In this document: piece after piece, positions 1 to 5,775 of the stretch
Layout: each line of letters starts with the position of its first letter
Numbering within the stretch: position 1 is the stretch's first letter
Assembly (NCBI GenBank): GCA_031265535.1
Contig: JAISCO010000102.1
Location: forward strand, 1-9,653
Length of the DNA: 9,653 bases
Direction of reading: 5' to 3'
DNA from: Spirochaetaceae bacterium
GTDB taxonomy: Bacteria; Spirochaetota; Spirochaetia; Treponematales; Breznakiellaceae
Translations under genes and position numbers: made by a program
Notes under the pieces: model-generated
What the model was told of the DNA's origin: nothing
The model's database searches: none
The model's input: the letters and a program-made list of their open reading frames with translations, nothing else

Positions 1-35
1 AGCTTTCCGCGCTTCTCGCGCACTTTCACGCTCAT
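1..35 (-). CDS. 5' end of an edge-truncated gene, possibly a tyrosine recombinase/integrase
   Basis: Only the first eleven complete codons lie in the window, reading MSVKVREKRGK from an ATG at 35-33. A clear ribosome binding site, GGAGG at 44-40, lies 4 nt upstream, and a good promoter precedes it, so the start is credible. The short basic beginning resembles the arm-binding N-terminus of phage-type tyrosine recombinases, and the neighbouring IS200 remnant fits a mobile context. Eleven residues cannot prove a family. The existence of the gene is well supported; its identity is a guess. It is transcribed in the same direction as the replication genes, but about 1 kb of accessory DNA separates them. 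Confidence 0.45.
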   Translation of the reverse strand, partial: MSVKVREKRGK

Positions 36-49
36 ACAACCTCCATCAT

Positions 50-68
50 CGTCTACAATGCGTCTACA
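50..68 (-). repeat. Two TGTAGACG direct repeats, 11 bp apart, in the 5' leader of the left-edge gene
   Basis: The 8-mer CGTCTACA (TGTAGACG on the minus strand) occurs at 50-57 and 61-68, one helical turn apart. It lies just downstream of the -10 box and upstream of the ribosome binding site. This is a typical position and spacing for an operator. If the gene is an integrase, an arm-type binding site is an alternative. Confidence 0.45.
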
Positions 69-71
69 TAA

Positions 72-100
72 AATGTAAGATAAAAGAAAACGTTTGTCAA
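72..100 (-). promoter_or_regulatory. Sigma-70-type promoter for the left-edge gene
   Basis: On the minus strand a perfect -35 box TTGACA (100-95) is followed by exactly 17 nt and a -10 box TACATT (77-72). The start codon at 35 lies 37 nt further on. Consensus boxes, ideal spacing and a good ribosome binding site downstream make this the most convincing promoter in the window. Confidence 0.65.
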
Positions 101-173
101 GACAGGTTGCAAATGAGACAATATTAATGTCCATCAACTCATTATATAGTAATATATTAGAAACAAATGAAGA

Positions 174-195
174 ACCGCAGGGCAAGCCCTGCGGT
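174..195. repeat. Right-end hairpin of the IS200-type element
   Basis: This is a perfect 10-bp palindrome (174-183 with 186-195) with an AA centre, 12 bp beyond the tnpA stop codon. Its apex carries GGCAAGCC, also present in the left-end hairpin. Its position fits the transposase-binding right-end hairpin of IS200/IS605; it may also stop transcription. Confidence 0.6.
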
Positions 196-206
196 ATCTT
201 TAACCT

Positions 207-677
207 TCAAGCTTTATTCTGATAAGGAAACAGCTCAAGCTGCTTCCCTTCATGTATTTTTTGGTATTCTTCCGGCTTTCGCCCCTGATTCTTGACATAT
301 CGTTGTATCACCTGTTCATCCCCGTGTTCCCCTACGCTCCCCACATAATACCCCCTTGTCCAGAATTCTCCTCCCCATAACTCCTTCTTCACTTCCGGGC
401 GTCTTTCGAATATTTTCCGCGCCGTTATACTCTTTATCGTTCGTACTATCTGCTCAGGGCTGTACATCGGCACCGATTACACCAGAAAATGCACATGGTC
501 TCTTTCGGTCCCTATCTCTAAAAATTTTATCTCATACCTTGCTTCTATCCCAAGGCATATTTCCCTCAGTTCTTTATCAACCTCTTCCGTTATTACCGCT
601 CTTCGGTATTTTGCCGGGCATACGATATGATACATCAGTGTACTTACATTATGCTCTTTATGGATGATTTTGCTCAT
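207..677 (-). pseudogene. tnpA: IS200-type TnpA transposase interrupted by one in-frame stop
   Basis: The frame runs unbroken from ATG (677-675) to TGA (209-207), about 156 codons, except for a TAA at 479-477. The part before the stop has the typical N-terminus (MYHIVCPAKYRRAV) and the HUH metal-binding motif HVH (codons 61-63). The part after it has GEFWTRGYYVGSVGEHG and the expected catalytic Tyr in RYVKNQG (codon 127 of the restored frame). The family usually reads HFLVQSVP here; this copy reads HFLV-stop-SVP, so one C-to-T change of CAA to TAA explains the break. No frame is shifted. A GTG at 473-471 could restart translation of the second half, but that half lacks HUH. GGAAGG abuts the start codon with no spacer, which suggests weak translation even before the stop. 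Active IS200 TnpA works as a dimer on single-stranded DNA hairpins. Confidence 0.85.
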
Positions 678-702
678 CCTTCCATTATATTCTTACTTTC
701 AG

Positions 703-719
703 CCGCGGCAAGCCGCCGG
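703..719. repeat. Left-end hairpin of the IS200-type element
   Basis: CGCGGC-type arms (705-709 with 712-716, extended outward across a one-base bulge) close on an AA centre. The hairpin lies 26 bp upstream of the tnpA start. It shares the apex 8-mer GGCAAGCC with the right-end hairpin, which supports its role as the left-end recognition structure. Confidence 0.5.
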
Positions 720-735
720 GTATTAAACCGTATAG

Positions 736-930
736 GCTTCGCCTAATAACATTACCGGCACATCCGTAACGTATGCGGCGGGTGGAAAGATAGAATACGG
801 CGCCAATAATGGAGCGTCCAATACCGGTAACGGCGGCAGCGGCGGATGGAATGGTAACGGGGGCAATGGCGGCAGCGGCATAGTGGTGGTTCGTTTTCCG
901 GCAAGGCAGAATGAACCAGGTAGCAATTAA
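736..930 (+). pseudogene. C-terminal remnant of a glycine-rich protein, cut at the IS200 element
   Basis: An open plus-strand frame of 64 codons ends at TAA (928-930). It reads ITGTSVTYAAGG, then a Gly/Asn/Ser-rich stretch, then GGNGGSGIVVVRF and a short tail. The ending GGxGGSGIVxxRF is a recurrent C-terminus of glycine-rich repeat proteins of surface or phage-tail type. That recognition is from memory. A TAG at 733-735 closes the frame upstream, exactly where the IS200 left end should lie. No matching glycine-rich sequence occurs beyond the other IS end, so the rest of the gene is deleted or lies elsewhere. It has no start codon or ribosome binding site of its own and faces opposite to all other genes here. 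The minus-strand frames over it are proline-rich mirror images. Confidence 0.6.
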
Positions 931-968
931 TTATAACAGCGGACATTAACAATATTTTCTAAACTCCC

Positions 969-997
969 GGCCTGAACGCGCATGGCGTGTTCAGGCC
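969..997. terminator. Strong hairpin between convergent genes, possible bidirectional terminator
   Basis: The 12-bp stem GGCCTGAACGCG (969-980) pairs with 986-997, with one G-U pair and a 5-nt loop. It lies between the end of the plus-strand glycine-rich remnant (930) and the end of the minus-strand DUF721 gene (1021), where a shared terminator is expected. Neither side has a strong T-tract (only TTTT at 1004-1007 on the plus side), so intrinsic termination is inferred from position and stem strength. Confidence 0.5.
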
Positions 998-1020
998 GCA
1001 CTGCTTTTCAACTATATCGA

Positions 1021-1497
1021 CTATGAATTGATTTGCGCTTCCAAGCGCATCAGTATATTTTTTAGCTTTTCATCCTTTATTTTTTCATACCCTTCTTTTT
1101 TAACATCACAGCAGCCGGAATTTTCAACGCCTTCATCTGTAGCTGTTATGTTATTCTCATACGCTTCTATTTGTTCACTATCATTCACCAATAAAAACGC
1201 GACCGCGTTGATGGATACGTCAGAGTATTTTTTATTTATTAACGTAATTATCCTTTTTTGAACAGTTTGAAATATTTGCATCCAGCCTTGATGATCAGTT
1301 TCTATAAAAAGCACACTATTTTTTATATAAGCTATCCTGGAATGATCGGCAGCTTTTTTTGCCGTTATACAATCTTTATCCCTAAACGATTCTTCTATGA
1401 TTTTTGGCCATTCATAATGCAGCTTCAAATGTTCAGCCATTTTACCATGAATATCACTGCCAAAAACTTTTGCAAGAACATTACCTATTGTCTTCAT
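1021..1497 (-). CDS. DUF721 / DciA-like protein, probable DnaB helicase partner
   Basis: I place the start at the ATG at 1497-1495 (MKTIGNVLAK, 158 aa), because GAGGGG lies about 10 nt upstream. The earlier in-frame ATG at 1521 has no ribosome binding site. The domain covers roughly residues 20-105. It has the family pattern: a Trp in YEWPKII (W30), the ADHSR segment (H52, S53), a strand SVLFIETDHQGW (W72), a helix, and SINAVAFLL. DUF721 proteins near dnaA are known as DciA, which binds and helps load the replicative helicase in bacteria that lack DnaC/DnaI. DnaB is encoded at 5776-7125 and no dnaC or dnaI is seen, so that role fits. Residues 106-158 are a charged tail I do not recognise. The gene overlaps the recF end by 17 bp, so the two are translationally coupled. 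Confidence 0.75.
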   Translation of the reverse strand: MKTIGNVLAKVFGSDIHGKMAEHLKLHYEWPKIIEESFRDKDCITAKKAADHSRIAYIKNSVLFIETDHQGWMQIFQTVQKRIITLINKKYSDVSINAVAFLLVNDSEQIEAYENNITATDEGVENSGCCDVKKEGYEKIKDEKLKNILMRLEAQINS

Positions 1498-2569
1498 GTA
1501 CCAAATTCCCCTCATGAACATAGTAAACTATTGTATCCGATTTTCTATATTCTTCAAAATGTTCTTCAGGTAAAAATGTATAAAATGCTTGTTTATAAGG
1601 CGGAAGTACCTGCAAAAATTTCATTCTTTTTTTTCCGTCCAATTCCAAAAGAACATCATCCAAAAGCAATATAGGTTCCTTTTTTGTCATTTCAAAGTAA
1701 CGCAGCGCCTGAGCAACACGCAAAATCAACGCAAGTAATCTTCTTTGTCCGGTAGAAGCCGTACTATCAAATACCGTTGATTCTTTTGTAAAAATATAAT
1801 TATCACGATGCGGACCTGTACGAGTCGTTTTGTAAGCTATCTCGCTTGACCTATGCTCTTTTAATTCAAAAATCACATCATTTACATTATCTGCTTTCCA
1901 AGATTTTTTATACTTTATTTTTATGCCGTAAATTCCAGCTACGCTTTCATAAACCGAATTAAATATATCAGAAAAAAAATTTATTTCTTTTTCACGTTTC
2001 GCCATAATTTGTAGTCCATAATCCGCCAGCTGCGGATCAATTACATCCAGTATTGCGCCGCTTTTTCCTTCATTTATCTCCCGCAATAAAATATTTCTTG
2101 ATTTCAGAATCTTTTTGTAAGATTGAAACGCGTTAAGGTAAGCTGGATCATAAAGACAAATATTCTGATCAAAAAACCAGCGGCGCCGTTCAAAACTCCC
2201 GGAAACAAAATCAAGATCCTCATGACAAAAAACAACACACGAAACAATAGAAAGTAGTTCTTTCCGGTTAATCTGCTTATTATTTAAACTGATAGTCTTT
2301 TTTTCACCGGCTATACCGGCTAATAAATATTTATCAAAAATATCAAAAAAATCCGCTTTTACAAAACACCTGTCTTTACCATCAGCAATCATTTCACAAT
2401 CTTTTGAATTACGAAATGACGAAGCATAAGAGCAAAAGTATACCGCTTCCAAAAAATTACTTTTACCCTGCCCGTTTGAGCCTACTAAAAAAATATCCTT
2501 CCCGCGTGTGTCTATTTTTGTGTCATTTAAATTCCTAAAACATTCCGTAGTTATAGCTGAAAAAAACAT
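1481..2569 (-). CDS. recF: RecF, DNA repair and gap-binding ATPase
   Basis: This 362-residue protein has the usual RecF length. Walker A is GSNGQGKS (30-37). The ABC-type signature is STGQRR (272-277), followed by LLALILRVAQ. Walker B is ILLLDDV with D304 and D305, continuing as LLELD. This is the SMC/Rad50-like head without a long coiled coil. RecF works with RecO and RecR to load RecA at single-strand gaps behind stalled forks. The start codon lies 2 nt after the dnaN stop with no Shine-Dalgarno sequence, so it probably depends on ribosomes finishing dnaN. Its end overlaps the DUF721 gene. Base composition is AT-rich like dnaN. The signature Arg pair (QRR) replaces the more common QxK, a mild variant. 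Confidence 0.95.
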   Translation of the reverse strand: MFFSAITTECFRNLNDTKIDTRGKDIFLVGSNGQGKSNFLEAVYFCSYASSFRNSKDCEMIADGKDRCFVKADFFDIFDKYLLAGIAGEKKTISLNNKQINRKELLSIVSCVVFCHEDLDFVSGSFERRRWFFDQNICLYDPAYLNAFQSYKKILKSRNILLREINEGKSGAILDVIDPQLADYGLQIMAKREKEINFFSDIFNSVYESVAGIYGIKIKYKKSWKADNVNDVIFELKEHRSSEIAYKTTRTGPHRDNYIFTKESTVFDSTASTGQRRLLALILRVAQALRYFEMTKKEPILLLDDVLLELDGKKRMKFLQVLPPYKQAFYTFLPEEHFEEYRKSDTIVYYVHEGNLVHEDNR

Positions 2570-2571
2570 TT

Positions 2572-3672
2572 CTACATTTGCATAGGCATTAAAACATGAA
2601 AGAAATAACTTTCAGGAACAGGCTTAACAGTTACGGCTTTATTTACGTCAGAGAAACAAAAACAAACATTATCCTCCAACATAATTTTAAACGGATCTTC
2701 AATGTACTCGTAATTAAATGCTATAATTACATCTTCGCCGTCATATTCACATTCCACATCTTCTTCCGCCATTCCTGTATCTGTATCATCAGTAACAATT
2801 GATAAATAATTTTTTGATAACTTAAAAAATAAGCGTTTATTTTTTTTCTCAATAAGCAAAGCAACACGCTTAAAAGCATCAAGAACTTCTTTCCTATTCA
2901 CAATAAATTTATACAAAAGATTTTCAGGTATAACACGGCGATAATTTGGAAACTGTCCTTCAATTAATTTAGAAGAAAAATGGAGCGATCCAAAACTAAC
3001 AAATATCATATTATCTTTTATAGAAATTAATATGTTGCCTTCATCGCTGGAATGTTTTAAAACAAGATTTAATATTTTATCAGGTATTATTATACCGTCA
3101 AAATCATTAACTGAACCATCTATGCTCTTTTCAGCATAAGCCATGCGGCGTCCATCCGTTGCTACCATTATAAATTTATTATCTGATTTTTCAAAAAAGA
3201 CACCATTCATAAAATATCTTGTTTGGTCATCCGAAACAGAAAATATAGTCTGTTTTATCATTGATTTAAAATCCGAAAGCGGCATCTCAAAATTAACCGC
3301 GCCGGTTAAAGCTTCAAATTCAGGAAATTGGTCTGTATGTATCGTATTTAAAGAAAATTTGACCTTTTTAAAATTTGGCTTTATTACCATTTTTATATCC
3401 GCATGATTAAACTCAATTTCTCCGTCAGGTATAACATTCAAAATACCAAGAAACGTATCAGCCTTAACCATTGTTTTACCTTCTTCCGTGATAGAAATAG
3501 GTACTTTAGTATGAAAAAAAACATTTGCGTCTGATGCCTTGATGACCAAACTGTTATCAACAGCTTCAAGATAAATATTGGAAAGCACGCTTAAAACCTG
3601 CCTTGACGATATTATCTCATGAGCAATAACGATTTCCTTGATGATGGTGTTTTTGTCACATACGAATTTCAT
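2572..3672 (-). CDS. dnaN: DNA polymerase III beta subunit (sliding clamp)
   Basis: The protein is 366 residues, the normal clamp length, with three repeated clamp domains (about 1-120, 121-245 and 246-366). Recognisable pieces are MKF at the start, RYFMNGVFFE (152-161), ATDGRRMA (171-178), EGQFPNYRRVIP (238-249) and the C-terminal LMPMQM, equivalent to the MPMR-type ending that lines the partner-binding cleft. It forms a dimeric ring that tethers polymerase III and repair enzymes to DNA. The start is fixed by a perfect AGGAGG (3685-3680) 7 nt upstream. It follows dnaA across a 192-bp AT-rich gap and is tightly followed by recF. This is the most AT-rich gene here; a sample 60-bp line holds about 28% GC. 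Confidence 0.97.
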   Translation of the reverse strand: MKFVCDKNTIIKEIVIAHEIISSRQVLSVLSNIYLEAVDNSLVIKASDANVFFHTKVPISITEEGKTMVKADTFLGILNVIPDGEIEFNHADIKMVIKPNFKKVKFSLNTIHTDQFPEFEALTGAVNFEMPLSDFKSMIKQTIFSVSDDQTRYFMNGVFFEKSDNKFIMVATDGRRMAYAEKSIDGSVNDFDGIIIPDKILNLVLKHSSDEGNILISIKDNMIFVSFGSLHFSSKLIEGQFPNYRRVIPENLLYKFIVNRKEVLDAFKRVALLIEKKNKRLFFKLSKNYLSIVTDDTDTGMAEEDVECEYDGEDVIIAFNYEYIEDPFKIMLEDNVCFCFSDVNKAVTVKPVPESYFFHVLMPMQM

Positions 3673-3751
3673 TTTGAATCCTCCTAAAAAATATATATAT
3701 ATTTAGTAATAATAATAGTAGTATAAAAAATTTGTGCAAAACATATATATC

Positions 3752-3772
3752 TCTATATATAATATAGACTTA
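3752..3772. repeat. Palindrome plus 17-mer shared with the dnaA upstream region
   Basis: TCTATAT (3752-3758) and ATATAGA (3762-3768) form a perfect 7-bp palindrome around ATA. The minus strand of 3756-3772 reads TAAGTCTATATTATATA, identical over 17 nt to plus-strand 5411-5427. Both copies lie upstream of a replication gene (dnaN and dnaA), so a shared regulator or DNA-bending site is possible. Confidence 0.45.
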
Positions 3773-3802
3773 CTGTATAAATAAAATGTGTATTGAATTT
3801 AA

Positions 3803-3863
3803 CATTTTATTAACATTTCCATATTAAAATAATTTTACAAACATAAATCCCATTTTATTAACA
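3803..3863. repeat. 13-bp direct repeat CATTTTATTAACA downstream of dnaA
   Basis: Identical copies lie at 3803-3815 and 3851-3863, 48 bp apart, immediately past the dnaA stop codon. The first copy can also pair with 3780-3789 as a weak 10-bp AT hairpin. Low complexity weakens the case, but an exact 13-mer with AACA is more than a homopolymer match. Confidence 0.35.
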
Positions 3864-3864
3864 G

Positions 3865-5298
3865 CTATTTAACATAATTTTCCTTAATCATTCGCTTCAA
3901 AGTTTGAATCATAGGTTCTTCGGTAGGGTCCGATAATATGCGTTTTTCAATTTTGTCAATACCGTTCATGACGGTAGTATGGTCACGTCCGCCTAAAACT
4001 TCGCCTATATCGGTAGTTGAAAGCTCCGTTAGATCACGAATAATATACATCGATAAGTGGCGCGGGTGTACAATATTGTGTGATTTCTTTTTACTTCTAA
4101 GATCCGTTGGAGTTAAGGAAAAATATTCAGCTACAATACGAATAATAACATCTGTAGAAACATTTGTTTGTTTTGTGGATACGATAGTATCTCTTAGCTG
4201 TTGCTGCGCAATTTCTAAAGTAACCGGCTTAGCCATTAAATCAGCATAACTGAAAAGTTTTTTTAATGCCGAAATAAGATCTCTTACATTTGTTGTAATG
4301 TTTTTGCAGACAAATGAAATTACATCATCGGGTATATTGATGCCGCATAATTTAATTCTTGATTTTGCTATGGCAAATCTGGTTTCGTAATCCGGCAGGC
4401 AAATTTCAACATTAAGCCCGCTTTCAAAACGTGATTTAAGACGGTCCGTTAAGTTTTTCAGCTCGGAAACAGGACGATCACACGTAAATATCATTTGTTT
4501 ATTCGCGTTATGCAGAGCTTCGTATGTATTAAAAATCTCAGCTAAAGTGGCATCACCATATTTCAATGAATGAATATCATCGATCATTAGTAGATCGGTA
4601 TGACGGTATTTGTTTCTAAATGAAGAAGCTGTTTTTTTATCGTTTATTGATTCAATAAATTCGTTCATGAAATTTTCAGCGCTGATATATATTATATTAT
4701 TGTCAGAGTTTGAATGAACATAGTTTCCAATTGCCTGCATGAGATGTGTTTTTCCTAAACCAACGCCGCCATATATGAGCAAAGGATTGTATGACGTTCC
4801 AAGATTGCGCGCTACAGCCTGCGCGGCCGCGAATGTATATTTGTTCTTTTCGCTCACGATGAACGTGTCAAATGTAAACTCATTTTTAAGTTGAAAGTGT
4901 CTGTTTTTTTGTATGGCCGCTTTGGTTTCTGAATGTTTTGTAACATTAACCGGATCTGGAGTTTTATCCGGGACTTCACTGACAAAATTATTTTCTTCCG
5001 CCGGTTTTTTGGTTTCGTCAACTATGTTTTTGGCGCTTTTTTTTGATTGTTTTTCTGTGATAGTGATTTTCAGAGGTTTTCCGGTGAGTTCCATAATTTT
5101 TGTGTCAATATGCGCCATAAAACGGGATTTCACTTGATCCCGGTGGTAGGCCGAGGGTGCCGCAATAAAGATTTCGTCTTCAGAAGAACTGGTATACTTA
5201 AGAGATGTCCACCAATCCATAGGTTGTGTTCCAAATTGACACTTTAATTGTTGCATAGTCTCATTCCAGAGTGCTTTATAGTCCTTAAAATCGGTCAT
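3865..5298 (-). CDS. dnaA: Chromosomal replication initiator protein DnaA
   Basis: The 477-residue protein has all four DnaA domains. Domain I (about 1-80) contains the Trp-rich LWNETMQQL and DWW. A variable Lys/Glu/Pro-rich linker covers about 81-140. The AAA+ domain has Walker A GGVGLGKTH (177-185), Walker B LLMIDD (236-241), the Box VII arginine finger in LKSRF (R290) and the sensor 2 segment NVRDL (R339). Domain IV is the DNA-binding part, with the DnaA signature GGRDHTTV (436-443). DnaA-ATP binds DnaA boxes, melts the origin and recruits DnaB. GAAAGG (5309-5304) lies 5 nt before the start codon. A perfect DnaA box just upstream (5327-5335) suggests autoregulation. No key residue is missing. 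Confidence 0.98.
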   Translation of the reverse strand: MTDFKDYKALWNETMQQLKCQFGTQPMDWWTSLKYTSSSEDEIFIAAPSAYHRDQVKSRFMAHIDTKIMELTGKPLKITITEKQSKKSAKNIVDETKKPAEENNFVSEVPDKTPDPVNVTKHSETKAAIQKNRHFQLKNEFTFDTFIVSEKNKYTFAAAQAVARNLGTSYNPLLIYGGVGLGKTHLMQAIGNYVHSNSDNNIIYISAENFMNEFIESINDKKTASSFRNKYRHTDLLMIDDIHSLKYGDATLAEIFNTYEALHNANKQMIFTCDRPVSELKNLTDRLKSRFESGLNVEICLPDYETRFAIAKSRIKLCGINIPDDVISFVCKNITTNVRDLISALKKLFSYADLMAKPVTLEIAQQQLRDTIVSTKQTNVSTDVIIRIVAEYFSLTPTDLRSKKKSHNIVHPRHLSMYIIRDLTELSTTDIGEVLGGRDHTTVMNGIDKIEKRILSDPTEEPMIQTLKRMIKENYVK

Positions 5299-5326
5299 AT
5301 TTGCCTTTCAATAATAAATTAACAAG

Positions 5327-5335
5327 TTATCCACA
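5327..5335 (+). promoter_or_regulatory. DnaA box, perfect consensus
   Basis: TTATCCACA matches the consensus exactly. It lies 29 bp upstream of the dnaA start codon, in the probable 5' leader, where bound DnaA could repress its own gene. Confidence 0.75.
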
Positions 5336-5408
5336 AGTAAGCTATGGTAATATTACTGATAAAAAACCCTCATGTAAAAACAGAAAAATAAACGCAAGTT
5401 TTAAAAAC

Positions 5409-5437
5409 TATAAGTCTATATTATATAATGACTTATA
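5409..5437. repeat. 8-bp-armed palindrome TATAAGTC...GACTTATA upstream of dnaA
   Basis: Perfect arms at 5409-5416 and 5430-5437 flank 13 bp of AT-only DNA that includes a minus-strand TATAAT (5425-5420), a possible dnaA -10 box. No good -35 box stands 17 bp away. Its left part is the 17-mer also found upstream of dnaN. This is a candidate operator overlapping the dnaA promoter. Confidence 0.45.
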
Positions 5438-5512
5438 TTAATTCATATTTAAAATGCGGTTGTTTTTTCATACCATAAATAAAAACCACAATGCCGTTCA
5501 GAATCTAAAATT

Positions 5513-5532
5513 ATATCCACAGGTTATCCACA
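5513..5532 (+). promoter_or_regulatory. Two DnaA boxes in tandem, 11 bp apart
   Basis: ATATCCACA (5513-5521, one mismatch) and TTATCCACA (5524-5532, perfect) point the same way with start points 11 bp apart, one helical turn. Such close same-face pairs favour cooperative DnaA binding. Confidence 0.75.
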
Positions 5533-5588
5533 ATTTATGATCCGGAAAACATCATTGGCAATGGTATTAGTCTATCCTGTCGTGTTTT

Positions 5589-5646
5589 TTTTTGCAAGTA
5601 CGCGGCGCCGCCCCGTGTCGCCCCGCCGCCCGGCAGCTTGCAAAAA
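5589..5646. repeat. GC-rich stem-loop with 10-bp arms in the origin gap
   Basis: TTTTTGCAAG (5589-5598) and CTTGCAAAAA (5637-5646) are exact inverted repeats around a 38-nt core that is almost entirely G and C. Within it GCGGCG (5602-5607) can pair with CGCCGC (5624-5629). An alternative 6-bp stem GCCCGG (5628-5633) with CCGGGC (5647-5652) competes with the outer arm. The A-tract after the 3' arm on the minus strand argues against an ordinary terminator for dnaB. Confidence 0.5.
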
Positions 5647-5662
5647 CCGGGCTTTCTGCCAA

Positions 5663-5690
5663 GTAAAAAGTAAAAGGTAAAATGTAAAAA
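5663..5690 (+). repeat. Four tandem 7-bp units GTAAAAN
   Basis: The units GTAAAAA, GTAAAAG, GTAAAAT and GTAAAAA lie at 5663, 5670, 5677 and 5684, differing only in the last base. AT-rich tandem units near DnaA boxes recall origin unwinding elements, but they lie about 130 bp from the nearest box, across the GC-rich stem-loop. Slippage-generated filler is an alternative. Confidence 0.5.
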
Positions 5691-5733
5691 GTTCGCACTT
5701 ATTCCTTTTTCCTTGATCTGTTCCTTTTTACAT
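5682..5733. repeat. 10-bp inverted repeat just downstream of dnaB
   Basis: ATGTAAAAAG (5682-5691) and CTTTTTACAT (5724-5733) are exact inverse copies with 32 nt between. The hairpin would form in the dnaB mRNA 3' region, 43 nt after the stop codon, and could stop or protect the transcript. The left arm is also the last tandem 7-bp unit. Confidence 0.4.
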
Positions 5734-5775
5734 AAATTTTCTAAAAGTAAAATTGCTGTATTGAGACTGTAGCAT

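Larger units (their letters stand above)
160..735 (-). mobile_element. IS200-type insertion sequence (IS200/IS605 family), decayed
   Basis: The element consists of one Y1 HUH transposase reading frame flanked by imperfect palindromes, with no terminal inverted repeats, as expected for IS200/IS605 elements. The right-end hairpin lies at 174-195 and the left-end hairpin at 703-719. Both carry GGCAAGCC at the apex (181-188 and 707-714), which suggests they are recognised by the same transposase. No TnpB/IscB or guide RNA gene is present, so this is the tnpA-only IS200 type. The outer limits given are approximate, because this family does not duplicate its target and the cleavage sites cannot be fixed by eye. 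The transposase is broken by a stop codon, so the copy is probably immobile unless supplied in trans. Confidence 0.75.
3673..3864. promoter_or_regulatory. AT-rich dnaA-dnaN intergenic region
   Basis: This 192-bp gap is extremely AT-rich. It holds an (AT)6 run (3691-3702), a 17-mer shared with the region upstream of dnaA (3756-3772), and a 13-bp direct repeat (3803-3815, 3851-3863). It also has one relaxed DnaA box, TTTTGCACA on the minus strand (3741-3733). I see no promoter with convincing -35 and -10 boxes. It may carry the dnaN promoter and could be a second, unwinding part of the origin. Confidence 0.45.
5299..5775. other. Candidate replication origin (oriC) between dnaB and dnaA
   Basis: This 477-bp gene-free stretch directly upstream of dnaA holds two perfect DnaA boxes TTATCCACA (5327-5335, 5524-5532) and one near-perfect copy ATATCCACA (5513-5521). 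It also holds AT-rich DNA throughout 5310-5480, four tandem 7-bp units (5663-5690) and several inverted repeats. DnaA box clusters next to dnaA are the standard mark of a bacterial oriC. Three boxes is a modest number, and no strand-skew calculation was possible, so the gap could instead be only an autoregulated dnaA promoter region. The dnaB operon is transcribed toward it. Confidence 0.65.

Noticed and set aside
477..479. Stop-codon recoding (TAA read as Gln) as a genome-wide code change
   Set aside because: TAA ends recF, ssb and other genes here at the expected places, so the standard code applies.
160..735. RAYT/REP system or an IS605 element with TnpB and guide RNA
   Set aside because: The transposase has the classical IS200 sequence, the palindromes lie only at its two ends, and no tnpB frame exists.
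723..952. Two proline-rich minus-strand open frames
   Set aside because: They are mirror images of the plus-strand glycine-rich coding remnant, which has a recognisable protein ending.
5589..5646. Intrinsic terminator of dnaB
   Set aside because: On the transcribed (minus) strand the 3' arm is followed by A residues rather than a T-tract.
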